Below are positions 42,669-53,746 of a stretch of DNA of 64,000 nucleotides, one piece after another (position 1 is the first letter of the stretch; every line of letters starts with the position of its first letter). This stretch comes from Tremella fuciformis (Eukaryota; Basidiomycota; Tremellomycetes; Tremellales; Tremellaceae), in assembly GCA_032768795.1 (NCBI GenBank), contig CP136490.1, positions 5,270,001 through 5,334,000 of the forward strand, written 5' to 3'. The position numbers and the translations under genes are program-made. The notes under the pieces are model-generated. The model searched no databases and was not told where the DNA came from. It worked only from the letters and a program-made list of their open reading frames with translations.

Positions 42669-44801
42669 ATGGATGGTGGACCTGTCGAACGTGTCGATGT
42701 TGGACCACTCGCTGCGAACGAATCATCGCCAGATTCGGATCCAGGCGAATACGGGCATCTCGAGCTGAACGATGAGACAGAGACTGCCCTGCGTGATGCG
42801 GAATCGTTCTTCTCCGACACTCAAGGCAGACATGTATTTCCCAGCGTTGCGCATCAGATGACGAGGCACGTCCAACCCGATATCGAGGACCTGGTGATGC
42901 GAGCCTCCCCATACGAGCTATTCCGTGGTCAAGGTTCCCTCAGTGTTTCTGATCTCGTCGGACCCGTCTGGTGTGAAATGCAGGTAGGCTCTTTCTCTCT
43001 GGGCAATTCTGCGGGGTTGCTGAATAAAAGTTCGATTAGTGGGTTTACTTCCTAGCTGTTTGCTCGTTGTTACGGATCGCCTGCAACTTGCTGAAGACAA
43101 GTCGGTTGCGATCCCTCCCGCACTTACCCCCCGACCAACGGCCTGATCACATCGAGTCGGCACGCGGCAAAGTGATATCGATGGATAAGTCCAAGGTGCA
43201 AACGAAAGAACGCATTCTGAGGCGAGGGGAGGTGGGTTGTGCGGAGTCGGTCCTCATGGATCTCCTCTGACCTCCTCAAGGTCATTCACAAACGCCTGGA
43301 ACAAGAGATCTACCCCACCGAGGTAAAGGTCAATACCTCGACCCGTGAAGACGTGTGGGCGCTCAGGCAAGAACGACTCTTCAGATCATCTCATGGACAC
43401 TCATCTTTCACAGATTTCTGAACATGTTCTCGGCGTTGGAGGCACTCATCACTGTTGGAACCTGCCGAGAGTTGCCTGTCGTGGGGTTTGTCGGCGATGT
43501 TCTGGTACGAGGTGTGATTGTCAGTGCACGAGCATTGCCAGGCGAGGTCTCCAATGACGATATAGGACGAGATCAAGCGAGTACCCGCGGATGCCGCCAA
43601 GCCAAACACCCGCTCATCACGCCAACCATCGCTGTATGCCTTCTTCGGCCACGAGACGTCCAGTCACAATTACGATCAAATGCAACGGACACACTGCATC
43701 ATGCTGTCCGACTCCAAGACACGGGTCTCGGGTACAGTCCCTCGGGCGGAAGACACCCTTGCAGGTCGGCTCCAGTTGATGCTCTACAAAGAATTACTGG
43801 ACGGTCTCTTGTTCTCGCCATCCCGAGTGTCGTCCTCGGAGGCTGGAAATGCGATTCTGCCTTCCAGTCGCGGGTTCGATTGGGCGCGTCTCTGGACACG
43901 CCTGGATCTCGACCCCGATGCTATTTTCTCTGAGACATTTGTACGAGACAGTCGGCCAATTATATCTGGCAACGGTCTGCGATGGGGAACGTCAGACGCC
44001 AAAAATCTGAACGATCAAGTGAAGATTTGGGCTCACTACGTCCGCGAGCTCGGTCTGGGATGGGGTTCGGATACTGTCCCCCGCTCGAAGGTCGAGGTAG
44101 CATCTCCTGGACCCCCTCCGGGAACATCGGATCTCTTCCTAGAGCTGGTCTATCGACGAGCCTCGGCGAAGCAGGGTCCGAGGGGTCACAAGAGGCGAAA
44201 AACGAGCAGCATGGAGGTCTCAACAACATTCGCCTCCGAGGAGATGGAGGACACCGGCTTTCAGTCTGACGCTCCAGCGACTGCAAATCACGCTCTCTGC
44301 GAAACGCCATCAGAGACCGTGGGTCATTTGCTTGATGGACAGCTGGAGGCTACGGCGATTGAGCTGTGCGATGATCTCGAAATCCTCAGAAGCATGGAGG
44401 ACAATTTGGAATCGTCGTCCCCCGTTCTTCTACAGCCGTCAGGATCGACAAGAGCACTGCTAAGCGAACGACAACAAACAATTGAGTCTCGATCATCAGC
44501 TTCTGGCGGAGTTATTGGACGGTCTCGATTCAAACACGATCCGCGCATGTTGGAAACGCACCTTCGATCTGTTCTCGACGTCTGGATGGGAAGGCGAGAG
44601 CCAGTCGGCGTCAGTCTGAATCACATCAATCGATGTGCATGGTGTGAATTCGAGGACGGCTGCGAGTGGAGGTGAGGAGCTCTGATGTCTACGGGAAGGT
44701 GTTCCCTCTGATGTTGTAGGATTCGTAAAGCCGAAGAGGCGATTGCTCGAGCTCGACGTCGCGCAGCAATACGAGCCAGCCTTGTAGCGCACATTGCATA
44801 A
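42669..44801 (+). CDS. EXO5: Exonuclease V (Fe-S, single-strand DNA exonuclease)
   Basis: PD-(D/E)XK family nuclease with an iron-sulfur cluster that degrades single-stranded DNA; in fungi Exo5/Dem1 acts in mitochondria. The ATG at 42669 begins MDGGPVERVD. Family motifs: SPYELFRGQGSLSVSDLVGPVWCEMQ supplies the first cluster Cys; HKRLEQEIYPTEVKV carries the glutamate region; RELPVVGFVGDVLVRGVIDEIKR supplies the metal-binding Asp (GD..DEIK); DTLAGRLQLMLYKELLDGL is the QxxxY helix. The C-terminal CAWCEFEDGCEW supplies the last three Cys. At least five introns; the borders between 42980 and 43420 are approximate. The last intron starts with GTGAGG at 44673. No obvious long presequence is visible. 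The 3' end almost meets the convergent gene. Confidence 0.88.
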
Positions 44802-44837
44802 GCAGAATGCGTGATGCTGTCAACGCTGCTTCTTTCG

Positions 44838-45482
44838 TCAACAATCTACAAACGCCCAATCGCAAACGTCGCCGACGCATCCGCCTCGAATACCGCATTG
44901 TCCGGCATTTCCAGGAGCCCACAAGGCATACCACCATCCCGGGTTCCCTGGCTCGGATTGGATCGACCAATCCCGCCAATAGCCATAAGCAACCAATCCC
45001 CAGATTATAACGTTGAGAATGATGAGGATCACGACGACCGCGTCGATCTCGTGCCGAGTATCTTTCCGCTGGACGCAGCATTCGCATACTCCCCGTTCGA
45101 TGTCAGGGCATTGCCTAGGACTGCAGGCTAGCTGGCAATAGGACGGTGGAGCGGCGAGCAAGAGCAAATGATCGGCAGAACTAGGTACCGTGGCATATTT
45201 GGGTGGAGAGCCTGCTGTGTACGCCGGCGGCGACGAAGGGGCAGGACAAGACATCGTCACGTCGGCAAATACAGCTGCTGCTCGGGGAGGTCCGTCTAAT
45301 GGAGCATCGACATTGGGCGCTCTGGCATGGGCGATGAGCATCGCCTGCGCTCTTGTATGCGGGCTGATCGCGTGTCGTAGAAGCTGGTAGCCCGAGGGCA
45401 GGTGAGATGGCGGCCGGATGGGCTGATGTGTAGTAGCTGAGGTTGCATAATGTAATGGAGCAAAGGGAAGGGGTCCATTCAT
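44838..45482 (-). CDS. Small single-pass membrane protein, unknown function
   Basis: A 214-aa frame starting MNGPLPFAPLHY at 45482. The N-terminal half is Pro/Ala/Ser-rich (SSPPAYTAGSPPKYATVP); after a Cys-rich patch (CQLACSPRQCPDIERGVCECC) comes one clear transmembrane segment (VVVILIILNVIIWGLVAYGY). The tail is Trp/Gly/Cys-rich. This Cys-rich patch plus helix recalls small fungal membrane proteins, but I do not recognise a family. The start is preceded by a CTGACGATAG acceptor-like sequence, so an upstream exon (ATG at 45719, ending before GTATGT) may add 16 residues in frame. Stop codons of this gene and EXO5 lie about 36 bp apart. Real gene or chance ORF is open. Confidence 0.45.
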   Translation of the reverse strand: MNGPLPFAPLHYATSATTHQPIRPPSHLPSGYQLLRHAISPHTRAQAMLIAHARAPNVDAPLDGPPRAAAVFADVTMSCPAPSSPPAYTAGSPPKYATVPSSADHLLLLAAPPSYCQLACSPRQCPDIERGVCECCVQRKDTRHEIDAVVVILIILNVIIWGLVAYGYWRDWSIQSEPGNPGWWYALWAPGNAGQCGIRGGCVGDVCDWAFVDC

Positions 45483-45880
45483 CTATCGTCAGCGGCCACA
45501 GTGCGGGTGAGGTGGATGGTCTCCCTCTGAACGTCACAGCTTCAAACGATCTGTTCTCACCTTGTCTGTGGGGGAAAGACGCTGATAGTTGTGGCCGAGA
45601 TTGACGATGTACGACACAGTAAGGGTGGGAGTCTGAGAGCGAAAGCGCTTTCTTGAGCGCAGCCAACATACCAACGCTCGTTTCGTGCCACGAATGCTTT
45701 GTGGTGATCGACCTTTCATGGTGATTCGACGTGTTTGAGCGGCGGTAAACGGTCAAAAGACGGCCGGACGTTGGGGGTACGCATGAAAGGATGTGCATGC
45801 GGTCCAATCCTTTCTCCACGGTCTTCCAGACGACGCACTGGAGGGTGGGGGGCATGGTATGTCACGAAAGACCAGGACCA
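45483..45880. other. Intergenic stretch between small membrane protein and CCDC43-like gene
   Basis: 398 bp. It may contain a short 5' exon and long intron of the preceding gene (ATG at 45719 with GTATGT donor following), but this is weak. No other feature seen. Confidence 0.35.
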
Positions 45881-46882
45881 TCAAGCTCTGCGCTCTTGCT
45901 TTGCAGCCTTCTTCTGTTTCTCCGCCTTTGCCTTCGCGGCATCGGCACTGTCTGTCAGTGCGTCGTGGACGGGGAGGAGGCAAGTCTGGCTGACCGCTGT
46001 TTGTCAAGTGCCGCCTTGTCACGGTCCTTCCTCCCTTGTGCCGCTTGTTTTTGGGCTTCTCGATCGAGCTGAGCTTTATATGCCAGTTTCTCCTTGTTCA
46101 GATTAGGCGCAAGCAGATCCACTAGCAAAGGTGAGCGCCCAAGCGGCAACCGAGTTGGTCACTTGCCTTCCTGCCCCTTCTTGTGCTTCTTCTTTTTCCC
46201 GTCCAACTTTACAGCATCTTGTATCATCTTCCGTCGCTCGTCGGCGGCTTTCTTGGCCTCGGCCTCTGCTGCTCTCACGCCGCGAGACGGGGCGTTTGGG
46301 TCTCTCTCTGAAGGATCCTGGTCGGGCCCGCCCTCCAAATATGCATACTGGCGCAATAATGCTTGCTTGCGTGCCGCCGCCAGCTCCGCCTCATCGGGCT
46401 CTGCGGCTTCAGAGGAAGTAGAACCGCCACCTCAGCGTCAGCGGACTCGCCATCGATGGGCCGGGTCACTTACTGTCCGAGCCTTCTAGCGCATCCTGTG
46501 CTTGCAATCTCAAGTTCTCCCACTCGCGAACTGCGCCTCTTAGCACGTCATCCACGGTCTCTCCGAGCGTGACCTCCTGTCTCTTCGTCAAGGCTGACCT
46601 TGCCTTTGATCTTGGGTCTTACCGATGGGAGAATACCTTCAAGCATGCCCCGCAGACCCTCGACCTTCTCTCCTTCTTCGAGCCCATCTGCCTCAACAAG
46701 CCGGGCCATATATTCCACCTGGAGCGATAAGCAACAAGACCACTCAAGAGACACCGTGAGACCGGCGCTTGTGAACTCACATCGTCGTTCGGGATCGCGA
46801 AATGCAGAGCCGCTAGCTGATCTGCGAGATGCCGCTCCAAAGCCTGAGAGGAACTCTCGGATTCGGGCATGGCGTCAGTCAT
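45881..46882 (-). CDS. CCDC43-like coiled-coil protein
   Basis: Eukaryotic family of unknown molecular role. The start ATG at 46882 gives MTDAMPESESSSQALERHLADQLAALHFAIPNDD. The following exon gives VEYMARLVEADGLEEGEKVEGLRGMLEGILPS, a PWI-like helical block typical of CCDC43. Next come EVTLGETVDDVLRGAVREWENLRLQAQDALEGSD, then a long Lys/Ala/Glu coiled coil (KKAADERRKMIQDAVKLDG; LNKEKLAYKAQLDREAQKQA) ending in a basic tail KQKKAAKQERRA. About five introns. The stop is TGA at 45883-45881. The She3-like gene ends about 110 bp upstream in the same direction. Assignment rests on the helical block and the coiled-coil architecture. Confidence 0.75.
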
Positions 46883-46993
46883 TGATTGAAGATTGAAGAC
46901 AAAGGGTATTTCCCAAAAGGCCAGTTGAAGGAGAAATGCAACCAAACCAAAACCACTTGATCACCGGCTACATTGTCCGATGAACAATACTAC

Positions 46994-48940
46994 CTATCCA
47001 CGTGCCTTCTCTGCAACTACGAGTAAAGAAGTGGCTTCGTCGAGCGAGGCTCGTCTTGGCTCCCGCATCATGCGCCGTAGCCTCCCCAATTCCGCCGCCA
47101 TATCCCTGATCAATCAGCCGCGCATCTCGCGTATAGTCAAAAAGCGAGACATACTGGGCGAGATTCTTAGAGTCTTGGCTCTCCTTGACGGCTCTGTCTA
47201 CCCGAGCCTTCAATTCGGTCACCTCGTCTTTGAAAGCTGATTTAGTGGCCAAAGCTTGCATCGCGCTAGTATCCGCCAAAAGTTGGACGGTAGCGCGTTC
47301 AGTTCTGCGAGGTTGAGCTCCGGATCTCATTTAGACAGCGTGTGACTTACGCCTGCGCCTTCACAACATCTAAGAGAGCTTTCTGCTTGGCGAGCTTCAC
47401 GAATTTGAGTCTTGAGCTAAACAGGATGCGAGCCCACCTACACATTCGTCTCGCTCTTGCCTGGCACGTTCCTGATCTCGTTTCCACTCGGTGCGGAGTC
47501 CCTTGACCTCCCGCGACCACACATCTCTCAAACTCCGCACGCTGTCCCTCAGGCTAACACACTCGCTGTCTGCCTTGTGCTGATTGGCCTGTGCCTCGCT
47601 CAAGTCTGCTTTCATTTGCTGCAGCGACTTTCTGGTTGACTGCTCTAGCGCTTTTCTGGTTGACAGCTGCTCATGAAGGCCAGCCTCGGCCGTCCTCGCC
47701 CGTTCCAACATCTCTTGCAGCTGTCGTTCTTTGCGGGCGATCACATTGTTCAATCCTTCGCACTGCACACGCATACGCTCTCGTGTTTCTTTCAGATCCT
47801 CGGTCTGACGTGTCAACTAGTTGATGAGTATACTTGTCACCACTTGCAAGCGTGACTGACGCTCCCCACTAAACGCTGGCAGGATTTATACTCCATCTTG
47901 ACTTTTTCCAGATGGGTCCGCACATTGGCCAATTCCGTTTGTAGCCCATCGATCACACGAGTGCTTGCAGCGCTGCCAGAGGAGCTCTTGCGAAAACCAG
48001 GACTGAGTCTGCCATCGTCGAACCGAGAGAGAACCTCGCTCTGCAATGGCGAATTGGGTGAATCGCTCGGAAATGGAGACCTAAGACGATTGCCGGTGGG
48101 AGATGGTGTCTTAGGGAACGAAGTCGGCGGGTCGTGACTCGCGGGGCGGTGATCTGGCGAGTTGTTGATCACAATAGCATGGGACACAACGGCGAGTGGG
48201 ATGCCTGGGCGTAAGATGCAACAGACCTCCTAAAGCACTCACGACTTCGTCCGTCATTCGGGGACATGACAGACTTCGCAGGAGTGAGAGCACGACTTCG
48301 AAGATCGAAACTCGGATCAGAGTGTGGTAGTGTCGCACGCTTTACCCCTTCTATACGGTCGTCAGCCCGGCGCCGTGTCGGGAGGGGTCGACTTGCCCCC
48401 CTTTTCCGTGGCGGATCCGCCTTCCTCCGCTATGGTTCCGCCAACATCGCTTCGGGACGTGAAACTGCTGCCGTCCTCTTGATTTCTCAATGATTGTACC
48501 ATTGACACCTCAGAGCCAGAAGGTCGTCGGACAGGCTGCCAACTCTGTCCGCCAGAGTTGCGGCGCTCCATACTCAGATCTGCCACTGCCTGTTCCGAGA
48601 TCCGCAATGAATGCTGAAGCATGGCGATCTGTGCCTTGAGCTGCTCTGAAGGATTTTAGCCGACTGCCCAACATCTGCAGTCCTGCTACTTACCAGGATC
48701 ATCGCTGTCTGACAAGCTCGACTGTCTGCTCCTGAGAGTTGGTAGCAAGCTCGAGCGCCTCCCATTGCTGGCCGGTTGTGGAGCAAGCGCTGCTGCATGA
48801 TTTGCTTCAATGGGGGGCGTGCAAGAGGCGTATACACTGCCTACACGGGGCGATGTAGAGGACTGCAATGGTATGGACGCTCTCTTGTTGATTGAGACTG
48901 GTATTTGGGAAGGGGGCGAGACCGAAGTTGGACTGGCCAT
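46994..48940 (-). CDS. She3-like coiled-coil protein
   Basis: In budding yeast She3 is the adaptor that links a myosin V to localised mRNAs. Here the most similar part is VIDGLQTELANVRTHLEKVKMEYKSCQRLVG followed by MTRQTEDLKETRERMRVQCEGLNNVIARKERQLQE and a long coiled coil to about RQERDEC. The N-terminus is Ser/Pro/Arg-rich; IPLAVVSHAIVINNSP precedes the coil. The start at 48940 (MASPTSVSPP) is the first ATG after an in-frame stop. The last exon, after a GTATGT intron at about 47147, reads DMAAELGRLRRMMREPRRAS and ends at a TAG (46996-46994). About seven introns. Function in RNA transport is an inference from family resemblance; a generic coiled coil is the alternative. Confidence 0.7.
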
Positions 48941-49253
48941 CGCGCGAAGCAAACGGGCATCGGGATCTCATGTGCCGATGACTCCAGTCGTAGAAAGCGG
49001 AAAGCTGTTGCGGTCTCGAACCCATCCACTCTGCTACTCCTTGCCGCTCATGGCATGCTGCAATGCGATGCATGCAAGATTGAAACGACAGGAGCTAGGA
49101 TCACCGAAAGGGACTTCGATCCACGTGTCGACCACGTGGACAAGTCCAACATCCCTCATCGAAGTTTGCCACCGTTCACAAGTAATTTCAGAGAATAGAC
49201 GACTGCAAACCCTCGCCATAGCCCCTTCAGGTCACAAACGGCTGCGACTTCAG
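48941..49253. promoter_or_regulatory. Divergent promoter of She3-like and NOM1 genes
   Basis: 313 bp between divergent start codons (48940 minus, 49254 plus). A short inverted repeat CACGTGTCGACCACGTG around 49122-49139 contains two CACGTG E-boxes. Nothing else was recognised. Confidence 0.45.
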
Positions 49254-52189
49254 ATGGTCAGAGCGCGCAATAGAGCGTCAGGCTCTCGAGGGCGCGGCTC
49301 TTCCCGGGGTCCGAGATTGCCTCCCGCCCTAGCGGAGCAGCTAGAGTTGCCTCCCCGTCTGAATCCATACATTTGGTGCATGGCTCAGAAACTGACAACG
49401 AATAGGACCCAAGCCAAGAACCCATGTTCCACGTAAAAGGTCCCAGGGAGGCCCACCTCTGGGTTCTTCCTCCGGTCGCAACAAGTGGAGTGCAATACCG
49501 GCCGGTGCACAAGATCCTGAGCCGGGAAGCCAGAGCAATTCGTTGCCCTCGACGAACGAGTCGTGCACTCGTACGGCGCTTCAGCGCTCCCAGTCTTCTG
49601 CAGCGGACCGAAGACGACGCGGGAATCCTCATCTGCTACCTCGGAAATCACTTCGGCTTGACTTACTTGATTCCCCCGACCCTGAGGATGAGGAGATTGC
49701 TTGGTTGGAGTATGCTCTGCGGAACAAAGGTCAGGAGGCTGGAGGCCTGGATGATGACGGTCTCGATGGTGAGTGCCTTGAAATGCATCTGAACAACGGA
49801 GTTGAGATTATAGATATCATGGACATTGCGGACCGAATCGGCACGGGCAGGTCGAGGGCGTCACAGGACTCTGGCTCACAATCATCTCCAGAGTTTACCG
49901 ATGTACAAACTGTGGTCGGTGGATATTCCAATACCGACAATACCTTGGATGCGGAGTCAAATGCGCCTACTGGGGAGTCAGTCTCGATCCCTGGAAACCC
50001 CGACGGTCAAAACCAAGGGGGAGCGAGCGCTAAGTCTGCGAGCTCCAGCCTGGGGCACGAGCCAGCCGGCCCTCAAGAAATATCTGAGCGATCCGAGAAT
50101 GCTCGCTACATTCCTCCGCACCTTCGTGCCTCGGTACACACAGCGACATCCGCTCGAGAAGAGAGCAAGAGCGCGGATAGGCTGAAACTCAACCGTAAAA
50201 TACACGGATTGTTGAATCGGTCAGCCCCTTGGTTGATTATGATAATCCGGCTCACGACAGACTGAGCGAGCTCAATCTCGACAGGATATTGACAGGGATC
50301 GAGGAAGCTTACCAAAAGAGTAGCCGGCACGGTGAGCGTTTGCATCTGCGTGTCATATCCCAGATCCGGGCCTCATCGATCAGACGTGTCAGAATCAATC
50401 ACGCTCGCTATTCTTGAAATGATTGCTTCTCAGATCACGCTTCTCGAATCCTTCGTAATACTGTACGCCACCTTAATCACCGCGGTGCGTCAGATCATCG
50501 GGAACGAATTCGGTATGTCGGAACTCTTGCGCTTGAGGATGAATGGCCTTTTGACGATCTAGGTGCTTCATTTCTCCACAGCCTCATGTCCAGATATCAG
50601 ATGGCTATCGCGCCCTCGCTCAACGACAATTATCACCATGAAGGAGATGCCGCTTCGTCCTTCCGCGAATCCATGAATCTCCTTGCGCTCATCGGCGAAT
50701 TGTACAACGCTCAAATGTTCTCGGCGAATCTAATCTTTGATCTCGTGCGACAGTTTTTAGGTCCGCCTGACCGAATCCTACATGAGCAGCATGTGGAGGG
50801 CTTGTTGCGCCTGCTGCGAGGTTGGCATATGTTTTGACTCAAGTGCTATGCGAGCTGACCTCGATCAGCATGTGGTGGTCATCTCCGCTCCGATGACCCC
50901 CAGAACCTCAAAGATATCGCGAGGTCCCTGGTGCAAAGGTTCTCTGGCCGAGAAAAACATGTCTCGTCAGTATGCGTGCTCACCGATTCAGCGCAGCTCA
51001 TGTCATAGAGCGCGGACAGCATTCATGATCGAGATGGTTCAGGGATTGCAGAGTGGGAAATCCAAGACATCGCGGACGGATATCGATGGAGTCGCTCGAA
51101 TGAAGAAATATCTCAGTAATCTCGGTCGGGATCGCAGACGTGAGATTCCTGTTACCTTGAGGGCGCCCGCTCAATACCAGTGCTTGCCATCGAGCCCTTG
51201 AGGGTGTCGCTCTCCGATTTACTGAATGCAGATACTCGTGGCCGATGGTGGCTCGTCGGGGCTGGGTGGACCGGTGACCCTCTAAGGGAGCATCAGGCGA
51301 TCAGCACCCGCCCAGAACAGCTCGACAGCATCGAGCAAGAGCGCCTCAATGCAGCTGCCAAGAAGCAAGGCTTTAACACCGAAGTACGGCGTGCTATATT
51401 CGCAATACTCATGACCAGTGATGTTCGTCGGCGTTCAGGCCGGCTTGCCTTGATACCCATGGTCCCCACTTACGTTACAGGACTGTCATCACGCTTGTGA
51501 ACGCTTGACCGCGACCAAGATGACTGAGACTCAACAACGAGAATACGTCCGAGTCACGCTTCAGTGTTGCGGTTCGGCAAGTGTTTAGTGAGCCCCATGG
51601 CCTCGCTGATATGTCTTAGGAATCCGAATACAACCCGTACTATACCCTTATTCTGCAGCATTTCTGTACGGCATCAACCTCGCATCGATTTACGCTCCAA
51701 TATGCTCTCTGGGATTTTTTCCGGGAACTGGGCGAGGATATCAGTCTGGAGAAGTCTTCGTCCTCGCAACCGGAGAGTCATTCCGTCCCAAAAACACGCC
51801 TGACAAATATTGCGCGCGCAACAGCTTTCCTTATCGCTCGGACGAGCCTCGACTTGACGATACTCAAGGTATTGGACTTCACGCTCTTGCAAAATCGTAC
51901 GATATCATTCCTGCGGTGGCTGTTTGCATCCGTCTTCATTGGTCTCCAGACCTCGTCCGCGCTTTTCCTGTTGCCCAAGACCTTCGACCAGAGGCCACCC
52001 GACCAAGGGGTCATTCAGGATATTTTCACCAGTGTCCTGTCCAATCTCGAGCTCGTACAAGGCTTGAACTACTTCCTGCGAAAATATTGTACAGGAGAAG
52101 CCTTTGCCGCGATTGCCAGTCAATACGGGATGCGTGCCGAGGAGGTTGTGCGGTGCTCGGTAGACATTGCTATTGAGATACTACAATGA
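49254..52189 (+). CDS. SGD1: Nucleolar MIF4G/MA3 protein, NOM1/SGD1-like
   Basis: Nucleolar protein needed for 18S rRNA processing; it binds the helicase Fal1/eIF4AIII through its MIF4G domain. It starts MVRARNRASGSRGRGSSRG with LPPALAEQLELPPRLNP, a family N-terminus. A charged region contains the RKSLRLDLLDSPDPEDEEIAWLEYAL motif, then ENARYIPPHLRA. The MIF4G domain spans RKIHGLLNR ... LDRILTGIEEAYQ ... ITLLESFVILYATLITAVRQIIGNEFG and FRESMNLLALIGELYNAQMF. The C-terminal MA3 domain includes NTEVRRAIFAILMTSD, YNPYYTLILQHFC, FTLQYALWDFFRELGE and LLQNRTISFLRWLFASVF. At least ten short introns; many borders are approximate. It diverges from the She3-like gene and converges with the complex I gene 148 bp downstream. 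Confidence 0.87.
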
Positions 52190-52336
52190 GCGGGTTGATC
52201 ATGAATGAGTATTATCAGTATTGTCGGCTGCCTTGGGCTGACCACAACGTGGTGTCTGTCGTGAAGGATGATATCTTCCCCTACATCTACGCATGCTTGG
52301 CCTGCTGTCATAGAAATACTACATCCCAATATGCTT

Positions 52337-52824
52337 TTATTCGTTGCCCGGGTCAAAATAACGCCACTGATTTGTTGGCGCGGGGTGTTCGAGAGGTTCC
52401 CAACTATTGCGATGAGTTTAAAGTGCACAGATCGCGGAAGGACTAACCTCTTCCATTCTAACATCTTACCCACCAAAGCCTGTTCGTCCTTGGCAACCTC
52501 GAGGGCAGCCTCGACCATGCCTAGTTCGGCCTCCACGGCGCCCACATCACCGGCAGCTTTCTGCACCACAGTCAACTTGTGTTTCGTGAGCGCCTCAGTG
52601 GCCTGGCGATATACGGATGTGGCTGGGAGGGAGCCCAACAAAGAGAGAGTTGAAGTGTAGGCAGAGGACAATGCTGGCAGCGGGTCGGGGTGGGCGGCCA
52701 AGCCGGTGATACCTGTAGACGTCTTCAGCGATCTGAGAGTATCAGCGTCTGAGAAGCAGCATTCTATGTGATTACCAGCAACGTACCTGATGGCTGTCAG
52801 CAGAGGTTTTGTCGCCCTCGACAT
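52337..52824 (-). CDS. Complex I accessory subunit NDUFA5 (B13)
   Basis: Accessory subunit of the matrix arm of mitochondrial NADH:ubiquinone oxidoreductase. Three exons (52824-52787, 52732-52448, 52403-52337) join in frame to 129 aa. Family motifs: TGITGLAAHPDPLPALSSAY, LGSLPATSVYRQATEALTKHKL, VGKMLEWK and the tail WEPLEHPAPTNQWRYFDPGN (the family W-x-PLE...QW-YF). The start at 52824 gives MSRATKPLLTAI; an in-frame ATG 51 bases upstream would add 17 residues (MPFAQWHHFLLPVHPAD). Presence of this subunit shows that the organism has rotenone-sensitive complex I. Confidence 0.92.
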
Positions 52825-53746
52825 GTCTGCTGGATGGACAGGAAGCAGAAAGTGATGCCATTGCGCAAATGGCATATGACGGAAATGTCAGGCAGACTCT
52901 CTGCTGCAAGGAATGTCAGTGACAAGATCAATCACGTGATTTGGTGTTCCGTGCCGTGAGGGCGCACAGACCCTCCTGTCTCGTTCGCCTTCGGCCGGCG
53001 GTAGGAATCGCGTCATGAGCCAAACAAAGCAAGTTATGCTGTAAACACGGAAGTTCAGGTATCAAGTGGCGTCCCGGGTTCTGGGCCAAGGAGGTGGTAC
53101 CTCTCTGATCTACCAAGGGGCCAAGTAAACTTGCATGGTTGCAGGGTTGCAGGGTCGCAGGTCTCGGAGGATTGTGGCTTCATAGAACAAGGGTCAATCG
53201 GGTATTGACAAGTTCCTGCAGGCGAGATGGGTCAGTCACGGCCAAGAGATGGGAGCGAGCCCGCAGTCGCAGTTTTCGCACCGCAGCTCGACGGTGATGA
53301 CCTTTGTTGTGGTCACCCAGCTTGACTCTGCATTCAGCTACGGACGCCTTGGGCCACAGCTCATAATCACCTGGCCCGTCCGACTTCACGGCTTGACCAT
53401 GTTTGTAGACTTCTCTCTCCTGCATACTCAGCACAGTCACTCGTTCATCTTCTCGAATCAAGGTATCTAACAAAGCGCGTCATCGGCCGTCTGTATTTTG
53501 GGATTCTGTGGAGGGTGGCGACTGCGCTATTCGATAATAGATTTCAGCATCTCCAGCACTGGTATTAGGCAGGCTGCGCAAGGAAGAGGTCCGCATCGAT
53601 CAGCTCGTTCGAGATCGCATCCGTTGCGTGCGCAGGACGACCCAATCGAATCGCCACCTTCAAGGTGCACCGCGTTCTCTCTGGTGCTCGTTGGCCATAT
53701 CTTCCTCTCGCATCGCGGTCGATCAGGCCACGCTTTCGAGCCAAGA
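52825..53746. other. Intergenic region with possible small ORF
   Basis: About 920 bp between the complex I gene and the GH79 gene. It contains a short GTTGCAGG tandem array (about 53140-53160). A minus-strand frame from an ATG near 53425 to a stop at 53180 could encode an 81-aa basic peptide (GDHNKGHHRRAAVRKLRLRARSH); I do not recognise it. No RNA gene was recognised. Confidence 0.35.
53180..53425 (-). CDS. Possible small basic protein (uncertain)
   Basis: A frame that from the ATG at about 53425 gives 81 aa, MQEREVYKHGQAVK onward, rich in His/Arg/Leu in its centre. The upstream part of the frame starts only from TTG codons. It is not matched to any family I know and may be chance. The lack of other genes in this gap and fairly even composition keep it possible. 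Confidence 0.2.
   Translation of the reverse strand: MQEREVYKHGQAVKSDGPGDYELWPKASVAECRVKLGDHNKGHHRRAAVRKLRLRARSHLLAVTDPSRLQELVNTRLTLVL

Noticed and set aside
53140..53160. GTTGCAGG tandem motif as a regulatory array
   Set aside because: Only about three imperfect units; too short to support a function.
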